A DNA stretch of 13,640 nucleotides from Planctomycetota bacterium (lineage in GTDB: Bacteria > Planctomycetota > PUPC01 > DSUN01), in contig VGYW01000225.1 in assembly GCA_016872875.1 (NCBI GenBank), positions 1-13,640 of the forward strand. The letters run 5' to 3'. Position 1 is the first letter of the stretch. Every line of letters begins with the position of its first letter. This document shows positions 1 through 5,006 of the stretch, piece by piece. The notes beneath the pieces were generated by a model. The model was given only the letters and a program-made list of their open reading frames with translations. It did no database searches and was not told the DNA's origin. The translations under genes and the position numbers were made by a program.

Positions 1-32
1 ACGTGGTGTTGCCCGCGACCCTGGGGGCTTGC

Positions 33-120
33 TTTGGTCATTGAGCATTCCGGGCTTGGAGATTGTTTGGTGCTTGGCGTTTGGCTCTTGGGATTTCCCG
101 CATTTCGTGAGAAATGCGGG
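33..120. repeat. T/G-rich tract ending in a perfect hairpin
   Basis: This is a T/G-rich stretch with recurring TTGG and CTTGG words, unlike the surrounding GC-rich DNA. It ends in a perfect 10-bp stem (97-106 CCCGCATTTC with 111-120 GAAATGCGGG) closed by the loop GTGA. Similar tracts are, from memory, dispersed in planctomycete intergenic DNA, but only one copy is in this window. There is no T-run directly after the stem, so it is not a classic intrinsic terminator. Confidence 0.45.
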
Positions 121-136
121 TTAGCCCTTGTCTGGA

Positions 137-157
137 CGGCCTGAAGGCCGCACTACG
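137..157 (-). repeat. REP-like hairpin unit
   Basis: On the - strand the sequence reads GTAGTGC followed by a stem-loop CGGCC-TTCA-GGCCG. The same GTAGT-NC-stem-TTC-stem layout occurs at 4893-4913 and four times within 7310-7496. This makes it one member of a dispersed small hairpin family rather than a gene-specific site. Confidence 0.55.
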
Positions 158-214
158 AACTCGGCCCCCCATCTTGGCATTTCAGCAACACGCCCTTTCC
201 GCTTGGGTGCGAGA

Positions 215-506
215 TGTGGGTAAGCTGTGCAATAGCCGGGCACCCAGGCCAACCCGCGCGCTGCCCGGGATAGCGCTGAGCCCGAACGGCGGGCAAGGAA
301 TGGGGGCGTTGGCTGCCGCACAGCGGCGTGGGAATGCCTAAGTCCTGAAATAGCACTGCCTTAGGGCTTCGGCGCAAGCGGGTTGTGCAGTTCCTGTGGA
401 CAAGTTGTGGGAACCCTGCCGACAGCGTGCCGCAAAGCGCCCTCCGGCGCCCCGCGGCGAGTGGTTGTGGGTAACTCGCGCGCTCGGACGCCTCGTATTA
501 TCCACG
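215..506. other. Cluster of DnaA-box-like 9-mers (candidate oriC or DnaA-controlled region)
   Basis: Four 9-mers resemble DnaA boxes. They are TTACCCACA (215-223, - strand), TTGTCCACA (395-403, - strand), TTACCCACA (466-474, - strand) and TTATCCACG (498-506, + strand). TTGTCCACA equals the consensus used by high-GC bacteria such as Streptomyces, and the others are one base from TTATCCACA. They lie in a gene-free region of about 750 bp with an A/T-rich patch at 658-704 that could unwind. No dnaA, dnaN or gidA homologue is visible in the window, so this could also be a DnaA-regulated promoter region or chance. Confidence 0.4.
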
Positions 507-547
507 GCGCCCGCCGAAAAGCAAGCGGCGGGCGCGCAGGGCGGTCC

Positions 548-642
548 GGGCCACATCTTCGCAGGCGGCCTCTGGCAGCCAAGACACGCCCAAGCGCTGC
601 TTGGGCGTGCCGGCCTCAGCACCACGCCTGCGAAGACGGCCC
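548..642. repeat. Long nested inverted repeat
   Basis: The outer arms pair GGGCC (548-552) with GGCCC (638-642) and TCTTCGCAGGCG (556-567) with CGCCTGCGAAGA (625-636), the latter being 12 of 12 bp. Inside, CACGCCCAAGC (585-595) pairs with GCTTGGGCGTG (599-609), 11 of 11 bp around a 3-nt loop. The result is one stable structure of about 95 nt, suited to a cruciform or to a folded RNA. It sits just upstream of the promoter at 676-703, so it is not in that transcript. It could be a terminator of leftward or upstream transcription, a structured RNA, or part of an origin. Confidence 0.6.
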
Positions 643-675
643 AACCCCCGCGCGGCATTTTTTGCGAAAAAACAC

Positions 676-703
676 TTGCAACGCCTGAACAGCTAACTAT
701 AAT
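676..703 (+). promoter_or_regulatory. Sigma70-type promoter of the envelope gene cluster
   Basis: A -35 element TTGCAA (676-681) is separated by 16 bp from a perfect -10 element TATAAT (698-703). Transcription would start near 710, giving a leader of about 45 nt before the start codon at 757. It is the best promoter match in the window and the only obvious one before the four + strand genes that follow. Confidence 0.65.
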
Positions 704-743
704 GTAGATGGACGGGGTAGCCGTGCGGGAGACCTCGCGGCAT

Positions 744-750
744 GGAGGTG
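744..750 (+). promoter_or_regulatory. Ribosome binding site that fixes the start at 757
   Basis: GGAGGTG lies 6 nt before the ATG at 757. An in-frame ATG at 742 would overlap this site and has no Shine-Dalgarno sequence of its own, so 757 is preferred. Confidence 0.7.
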
Positions 751-756
751 TTCGCC

Positions 757-1164
757 ATGTCCAGGCAAGGATGGCTCACAGGCATTCTGCTCGTCGCGGT
801 GGCGGTGCTCGCCGCGCTCCTGATCGTCGCCAGCCGGTCCCCGGCGGCGCAGGGGCAGGTCAGCGAGGGCCAGACGGACAAGGTGATCGCCATCGCGGCC
901 ACCCAGGCCGACGGCACCCTGTTGTACATCATTGACACCACCCGCGAGGTCATCCTGGTCTACGGGTTCCACAGCCCCGGGCCGGCCCGCACGGGCGACA
1001 TGCGGACCGGCGCCTTCGAGTTCCTCGCCGGCCGCCCGTACCGTTGGGACCTCTTGCTATCGTCCAAGCGCGAGTACGCGCTGCGCGGCGTCCGAACTCT
1101 CACTGGCCTCCGGCCGATCGGCCCCGGGAGCTCGGAGGAGGAATACAAGCGCGCGGGGGAGTGA
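757..1164 (+). CDS. Small secreted or membrane-anchored protein of unknown function
   Basis: This is a 135-residue protein. Residues 1-4 (MSRQ) are followed by a hydrophobic helix at about 6-26, rich in Leu, Val and Ala, then a short Ser/Ala region. It is either a signal peptide or an N-terminal anchor, so the rest should lie in the periplasm. The body contains a core resembling short beta strands (VIAIAATQADGTLLYIIDTT, then VILVYGF) and a second segment, FEFLAGRPYRWDLLLSSK. From memory, small proteins with a YIIDT-VYGF-type core followed by a WDL motif recur in planctomycetes as unnamed proteins. I do not recognise an enzyme motif. It is first in a likely operon behind the promoter at 676-703, with 67 nt to the next gene. 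The start is set by GGAGGTG at 744-750. Confidence 0.75.
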   Translation: MSRQGWLTGILLVAVAVLAALLIVASRSPAAQGQVSEGQTDKVIAIAATQADGTLLYIIDTTREVILVYGFHSPGPARTGDMRTGAFEFLAGRPYRWDLLLSSKREYALRGVRTLTGLRPIGPGSSEEEYKRAGE

Positions 1165-1231
1165 GCGCGCGTTGGCCCGCCCCCGCGGCAGCGGCGCCGC
1201 GCGGGCACAGCACTAAGGCAGGTGAGGCGAC

Positions 1232-2170
1232 ATGGCTGACGAATATCTTTCCTTCGAGGACGCCCTCAAGTCCCTCCAGATGCAGGAGGCCGAGCTGCGC
1301 GCGCTCGTGGCCCAGGGGAAGCTGCGCGCATTCCGCGACGAGAACATGCTGAAGTTCCGGCGGGGCGACGTCGACGGCCTCCGCAGGCAGCGCGAGGGCG
1401 CCCGCACCACCCCGGTGCCGATGACCCCAGAGCCCGACACCGCGGTTCCCCAGGTCGTCACCCCGCCCGCCAGCGACGAAGGCCCCACCGACCTCCTCAC
1501 CGACGAGCCGTTCGAGTTCGACGAGACCGCCGACACGATCGTGGGCGGCGACCTGGGCGGCGGCCCGACGGGCGACGTTGACCTCTCCCTAGAGCCCGGC
1601 GGCCCGGCACCCGCCCCCGAGCCGTCCACAAAGGTCCCCACAATCGAGCTCACCGCGCCCGACACCGGGACGGAGGACACCGCGGTGCCCACCCTCGACC
1701 TCGGCGAGGGCGCCGGCGCGCCCACGGGCGACACCGAGGTGCCCACGATGGTCCTCGGGCTCGACCAGTACGACGACAGCCAGTCGGCCACCGAGGACGT
1801 TGCGACCGAGGAGGTGGCGCTCGATGCCGGCGAGCTCGGCGCGGACACCGAGGAGGCCACGGCGCCACTCCAGGGCGTCGCGCCCGGCGTTGAGGGCGAG
1901 GAGCTGCGCGGCGAGGAGCCCGCCCGCGGCACCGCCAGAGGCACCCCGCCCTCAGGCTTCGGCACAGGCGAGGCCCTCTTCGTCCGCGAGCAGGCATCCC
2001 CCCTCTACACCGCGATGCACGCCATCGCAGCCTTCATTCTCCTCGTGCCCGGCGCCGTCTTCTTCTACGCCGTCGCCAGCTCCAAGGTGCCAGAGTGGGA
2101 CTTCCTGAAGTCCATCATGCAATTCTTCTGGGAGCAGTTCGGGGGGTTCCCGCCAGGGATCACCCCGTAG
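1232..2170 (+). CDS. Excisionase-type HTH protein with acidic linker and C-terminal membrane helix
   Basis: The 312-residue protein has three parts. Residues 5-53 match the MerR/excisionase-type helix-turn-helix pattern: a YLSFEDALK opening, AELRALVAQGKLRAFRDE, and the closing KFRRGDVDGLRRQ. This domain normally reads DNA. Residues 55-255 form a long acidic, Pro/Gly/Thr-rich, probably disordered linker containing three VPT-type motifs: VPTIEL (135-140), VPTLDL (152-157) and VPTMVL (170-175). Residues about 262-283 form one transmembrane helix, leaving a short tail of about 29 residues with several aromatics. The topology should put the HTH in the cytoplasm, anchored to the inner membrane. AGGCAGGTGAGG at 1217-1226 is the ribosome binding site. 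The next gene starts 99 nt downstream. A membrane-tethered regulator or a DNA tether are both possible; the function is unproven. Confidence 0.8.
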   Translation: MADEYLSFEDALKSLQMQEAELRALVAQGKLRAFRDENMLKFRRGDVDGLRRQREGARTTPVPMTPEPDTAVPQVVTPPASDEGPTDLLTDEPFEFDETADTIVGGDLGGGPTGDVDLSLEPGGPAPAPEPSTKVPTIELTAPDTGTEDTAVPTLDLGEGAGAPTGDTEVPTMVLGLDQYDDSQSATEDVATEEVALDAGELGADTEEATAPLQGVAPGVEGEELRGEEPARGTARGTPPSGFGTGEALFVREQASPLYTAMHAIAAFILLVPGAVFFYAVASSKVPEWDFLKSIMQFFWEQFGGFPPGITP

Positions 2171-2252
2171 CGCCCCGGTGTGGCCAGTTATCCCCGTGGG
2201 CCGGAGCGTTCGCTCCCGGCCGCCGAGTCTGTTCCCCAACCACGTCCCCGTG

Positions 2253-2260
2253 AAGGAGGT
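2253..2260 (+). promoter_or_regulatory. Ribosome binding site that fixes the start at 2270
   Basis: GAAGGAGG-type sequence (AAGGAGGT at 2253-2260) lies 9 nt before the ATG at 2270. A GTG at 2264 would be only 3 nt away, and starts further upstream would put about 30 residues before the signal peptide. Confidence 0.7.
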
Positions 2261-2269
2261 AGAGTGCGC

Positions 2270-3052
2270 ATGACGGGTACACTACGCAAGGTGGGCATGG
2301 TGGCGCTCTTCGCGCTCATGTTGGGCTCGCAGGGCTGCAACCTCTGGAAGAAGTACCACGCGCTCAAGCGCAAGTACGACGAGGTGGTGCAGGACCTCGC
2401 GGCCAAGGACAGCCAGCTCCTCGCGGCCAACACGCGGATTGACGCGCTTCGCGACGACCTCAAGGCCCTCCAGCAGCTCAACCTGCTGTTCAAGGAGAAG
2501 GGCGACGCAGGCGACGAGGCCGCCCGCAAGGCCCTCGAGGAACTCGAGCGAATCAGGAAAAAGCTGGCGGACCTCGGCGACCTCGGCGGCGGCGTCCAGG
2601 TCCAGGACAATCTCATCATCATGCCCGACGAATTGCTCTTCGCCACGGGCAGCGACGAGGTCTCCGAGGCCGGCAGAAAGGTCCTCGAGAAGATCGCAGG
2701 CAAGTTCAAGGGCGGCGGCGAAATCCTCCAGATCGACGGCCACACCGACGACGTTCGGGTGGCCAGGCCGGAGACGGTGAGGAGGTTCGGCAACAACTGG
2801 GGCCTCGCCGCATTCCGCTCCAAGGCCATCCTCGAAGTCCTCGCCAAGGGCGGCATCGCCGAGAACCGCATGTTCATTCGCGCCTTCAGCATGTTCCGCC
2901 CCCGCCTGCCCAACACCGACGACGCCGCCCGCTCCAAGAACCGCCGCGTCGAGATTGGCTTCTTCCCGGCCGAGGCCGCCGTGCCAAGGGCGCTCACCCC
3001 CAAGCCCGAGGAGCCCAAGCCCGAGCCCGCGAAGCCACCGGAGACGAAGTGA
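2270..3052 (+). CDS. OmpA-family peptidoglycan-associated lipoprotein (first paralogue)
   Basis: The 260-residue protein begins with a lipoprotein signal peptide: a basic start, hydrophobic residues 8-19 and a lipobox-like SQGC with Cys23 as the lipidation site. Residues about 27-102 are a heptad-rich, Lys/Glu/Leu coiled coil. Residues about 114-233 are an OmpA C-terminal (OmpA/MotB) domain with IDGHTD, then GLAAFRSKAILEVL and KNRRVEI. Asp160 and Arg183 sit where E. coli OmpA has Asp271 and Arg286, the pair that holds the diaminopimelate of peptidoglycan, so wall binding is likely. The tail (241-260) is Pro/Lys/Glu rich. The lipobox has Gln at -2, which is unusual. It should link the outer membrane to the wall. 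It is a tandem paralogue of the next gene, sharing domain order and the GHTD and NRRVEI motifs. Confidence 0.85.
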   Translation: MTGTLRKVGMVALFALMLGSQGCNLWKKYHALKRKYDEVVQDLAAKDSQLLAANTRIDALRDDLKALQQLNLLFKEKGDAGDEAARKALEELERIRKKLADLGDLGGGVQVQDNLIIMPDELLFATGSDEVSEAGRKVLEKIAGKFKGGGEILQIDGHTDDVRVARPETVRRFGNNWGLAAFRSKAILEVLAKGGIAENRMFIRAFSMFRPRLPNTDDAARSKNRRVEIGFFPAEAAVPRALTPKPEEPKPEPAKPPETK

Positions 3053-3067
3053 CCGCCGCTCCTCTTA

Positions 3068-3166
3068 TCGTCCTCGTCCCTCGTCCTCGTCCCTCGTCCT
3101 CGATTCTCTTCCCCTGGGGGAGGGAGAAGAGTCGAGGACGAGGGACGAGGACGAGGACGAGGACGA
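3068..3166. repeat. Pyrimidine/purine inverted repeat between the two lipoprotein genes
   Basis: The left arm (3068-3103) is a run of TCGTCC/TCGTCCC units. The right arm (3132-3166) is its reverse complement in CGAGGA/CGAGGGA units, pairing over about 35 bp with a single 1-nt slip. The loop region (3104-3131) holds a further weak pairing of TTCTCTTCCCC-type sequence with GGGAGAAGAG. A transcript would form a very stable hairpin 45 nt before the start of the second lipoprotein. It may stabilise mRNA, cut read-through, or be a dispersed repeat. Confidence 0.75.
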
Positions 3167-3210
3167 TCGCAAAGCGAAGAAGGCTCTGCCAAGAAAGGAA
3201 CAGAACGCCG

Positions 3211-3930
3211 ATGACAAGGAAGGCGATTGCGACCCTGCTCGCGCCCATCGCGGCGCTCCTCGCCGCAGGCTGCCTCGTGCCTGCCAGCAAGCTCAAGAGC
3301 GTCCAGGCCGAAAACGAGGGCCTCAAGAAGCTCCTCGACGAGAAAGAGAAGGAGATCAACACCCAGCAGGACGCCTTCAGGAAGCGGTTCGAGGACGCCT
3401 CGCGCCAGCTCGAGCTCTACAAGAAGCAGGCCAAGGAGCCCAAGCCGGAGACCGAGAAGGCGGTTAAGGCGCTCGACGACGAGCGGAAGAAGTGGGAGGA
3501 CCAGATTCGCGCCCTCGGCATCGGCTCCGTGCGCGATGGCCGCCTAGTCCTCGAAGGCGAACTGGTCTTCGAGACCGGCAAGACGACCATCAGCAAGAAG
3601 GGCGAGGCCGCCCTCGACAAGATCGCCGCCGCCTTCAAGGGCAAGGACGTCATCATCCAGATTGACGGCCACACCGACGCCGTGCCGATCAGGCGGCCAA
3701 CGTCCGTCCGGGCATACGGCGACAACACGGGCCTCGCCGCCGACCGCGCCCTCGCCGTCTTCCGCTACCTCGTCAGGAAGGGCATCCCCGAAAAGAACAT
3801 GTTCATCCGCAGCTTCGGCGGCGCCTGGCCCGTGGCCGGCAACGCCACCGAGCCCTCCCGCGCCAAGAACCGCCGAGTCGAAATCCTCTTCGTCCCAGCC
3901 TCCCTCGTCCCGCGACACGAGGTGAAGTAG
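3211..3930 (+). CDS. OmpA-family peptidoglycan-associated lipoprotein (second paralogue)
   Basis: The 239-residue protein has a textbook lipoprotein signal: MTRK, hydrophobic residues 5-19, and lipobox LAAGC with Cys21. A coiled coil rich in Lys and Glu covers about 27-103. Residues about 111-228 form the OmpA C-terminal domain with IDGHTD, GLAADRALAVFRYL and KNRRVEI. Asp156 and Arg179 match the peptidoglycan-contact pair of OmpA. It lacks the long charged tail of its neighbour. The start at 3211 is chosen because the signal peptide begins there, with AAAGGA at 3194-3199 upstream; an open frame extends further 5' but runs through the inverted repeat. Tandem duplication of the preceding gene is the simplest origin. 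It should be outer-membrane anchored and hold the wall. Confidence 0.86.
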   Translation: MTRKAIATLLAPIAALLAAGCLVPASKLKSVQAENEGLKKLLDEKEKEINTQQDAFRKRFEDASRQLELYKKQAKEPKPETEKAVKALDDERKKWEDQIRALGIGSVRDGRLVLEGELVFETGKTTISKKGEAALDKIAAAFKGKDVIIQIDGHTDAVPIRRPTSVRAYGDNTGLAADRALAVFRYLVRKGIPEKNMFIRSFGGAWPVAGNATEPSRAKNRRVEILFVPASLVPRHEVK

Positions 3931-3961
3931 CTCGTGATCTGAACCCCCGGTTCGCGCCCGC

Positions 3962-3990
3962 TTGACCTGCGAAGCCCAGCGCGGCATGAT
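3962..3990 (+). promoter_or_regulatory. Putative promoter of the toxin-antitoxin-like pair
   Basis: TTGACC (3962-3967) is followed after 17 bp by CATGAT (3985-3990), which match the -35 and -10 consensus at five and four of six positions. It lies 77 nt before the antitoxin start. The TTGAC core with 17-bp spacing is also seen at two other likely promoters in this window. Confidence 0.4.
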
Positions 3991-4066
3991 GACTATGGAG
4001 GTGAGAGGAGGCGTCCACGTCGCCCATGGCGATTTTGCCTGCCAGGGTCAGCGCCGGAGGTGCGGC

Positions 4067-4312
4067 ATGAGCGCCATTCGCGAGTCATTGTCCGAGTCGC
4101 TGCGGACGCTGTCCGACGATGAAGCGCGCCAGGCGCTCGAGTTCGTCCAAGCCCTGCGACGAGGCCCACGGCTGGCCGAACTCCGCGGCAGACTGGCCGG
4201 CAGGCCGGGGTATCGCTTGCCATCGCCCGACCACAAGGGCTTCCCCTCCGTGGCGCCGGCGCCCACCACAGGCGCCCCTGCGTCGGAACTCCTCATCCGG
4301 GACCGCCGATGA
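4067..4312 (+). CDS. Putative antitoxin of a VapBC-type pair
   Basis: This is an 81-residue protein preceded by GGAGGTG at 4056-4062, 4 nt from the ATG. Residues 5-31 (RESLSESLRTLSDDEARQALEFVQALRR) form amphipathic helices of the kind found in small DUF2281-like antitoxins, with the LSDDEARQALEFVQ signature. The C-terminal half is Pro/Gly/Arg rich and probably wraps the toxin. I see no clear ribbon-helix-helix or AbrB fold. Its stop overlaps the start of the PIN gene (ATGA at 4309-4312), the tight coupling typical of toxin-antitoxin operons. The antitoxin role is inferred mainly from this context. The frame is intact although the toxin is broken. Confidence 0.6.
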   Translation: MSAIRESLSESLRTLSDDEARQALEFVQALRRGPRLAELRGRLAGRPGYRLPSPDHKGFPSVAPAPTTGAPASELLIRDRR

Positions 4313-4782
4313 CGGTCTACTACCTCGACTCCAGCGCCTGGGTGAAGCGCTACTGCCAGGAACCCGGCTCCGCCTGGATCGCCGCGTTGTTCGCCCAGAA
4401 CCCCAACCTGGCTTGCTGCGCCCTGGGCATCGTCGGGGTCACCGCTGCGCTCTCCCGGAAGGCCAAGGCGGGAGAACTCGACGCCGCCGCGTGCGCAGCC
4501 AAGCTGGCCCTCGCCGATAGCGACTGGTCCGGCTTCACCGCTCTGGAACTGACCGAAGAGCTCCTCGACACCGGCAAACGAGCTGCTCGTGAGTGAGCCT
4601 TACGCGCCGCCGACGCCATCCACCTCGCGGCCACGCTGACTCTGAAGAGAGACGTAGCAGAGTCCGGCGACCGGGTTGTCCTCGTCACATCGGGCCAGGA
4701 ACTCGAAGGCGCAGCCCTCGCGGAGGGCATCTCAGTCGTGAACCCCGCGGCTGAAGAACTTGTTACGCCCACGAGCTCCTGA
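4309..4782 (+). pseudogene. PIN-domain (VapC-like) toxin, disrupted by an in-frame stop
   Basis: The frame begins MTVYYLDSSAWVKRY, the usual opening of a PIN ribonuclease with the first catalytic Asp at residue 7. It is open to codon 95, meets TGA at 4594-4596, and continues in the same frame with ALRAADAIHLAATL and VVLVTSGQEL to TGA at 4780-4782. These downstream segments are the standard C-terminal half of PIN toxins, including the later catalytic Asp, so the whole was a protein of about 157 residues. The stop fits a CGA-to-TGA change. A second lesion is visible: in IVGVTAALSRK the family normally has Glu in place of Gly43 (codon 4435-4437). Loss of one acidic residue plus truncation should abolish ribonuclease activity. 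A sequencing error could explain one change, but less easily both. Confidence 0.8.
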
Positions 4783-4892
4783 GTCACGAGCAAGCGGCAA
4801 CCCCATCGTGCCCGGACACCCACCACCCAACACCTGCCGCCGTCTTCATCTTGCCCCCGCCTCTCGCCTTCGCTGCCTCCTGCCCTCCTGTT

Positions 4893-4930
4893 AGTAGTCC
4901 CGCCTTCAGGCGGCCTGCATCTGAGGATGC
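4893..4930 (+). repeat. REP-like hairpin unit and adjacent small hairpin
   Basis: AGTAGTCC (4893-4900) leads into the stem-loop CCGCC-TTCA-GGCGG (4900-4913). It is followed by a second small stem-loop, GCATC-TGAG-GATGC (4917-4930). The first belongs to the same hairpin family as 137-157 and 7310-7496. Together they lie in the 224-nt spacer between the convergent toxin remnant and the LVIVD gene, which otherwise shows nothing. Confidence 0.5.
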
Positions 4931-5006
4931 GGGATAGTTGCACTTGAAGACTTGACGCCAAGCCTGTCTCCCTGTCCCCTGTCGAATGGATGGGGCGGAC
5001 GGGCAC

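Larger units (their letters stand above)
1..756. other. Gene-free region with structured DNA
   Basis: I find no credible coding sequence here. Short open frames exist on both strands but none has a ribosome binding site with a recognisable protein. The stretch holds the T/G-rich hairpin tract (33-120), one REP-like hairpin (137-157), four DnaA-box-like 9-mers (215-506), a nested inverted repeat (548-642), an A/T-rich patch (658-704) and the promoter of the next gene. Any gene lying to the left ends before or at the window edge. Confidence 0.6.

Noticed and set aside
97..120. Intrinsic terminator at the CCCGCATTTC hairpin
   Set aside because: The stem is perfect but no T-run follows on either side; it fits better as part of a repeat.
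226..234. A fifth DnaA-box-like site (TATTGCACA on the - strand)
   Set aside because: It has two mismatches in the 5' half of the box, too weak to count.
1213..1965. A 250-codon - strand frame opposite the HTH gene
   Set aside because: Low-complexity Ser/Pro/Val product with no start signal; the + strand frame has a domain structure and a ribosome binding site.
2188..3192. A 334-codon open frame on the - strand opposite the first lipoprotein gene
   Set aside because: It is a shadow of high-GC codon usage: Ser/Arg rich with no recognisable domain, while the + strand encodes a clear OmpA lipoprotein.
4594..4596. Reading the TGA in the PIN gene as selenocysteine or tryptophan
   Set aside because: No SECIS-like hairpin follows, the family does not carry Cys or Trp there, other genes in the window end in TGA as a real stop, and a second catalytic residue is also lost.
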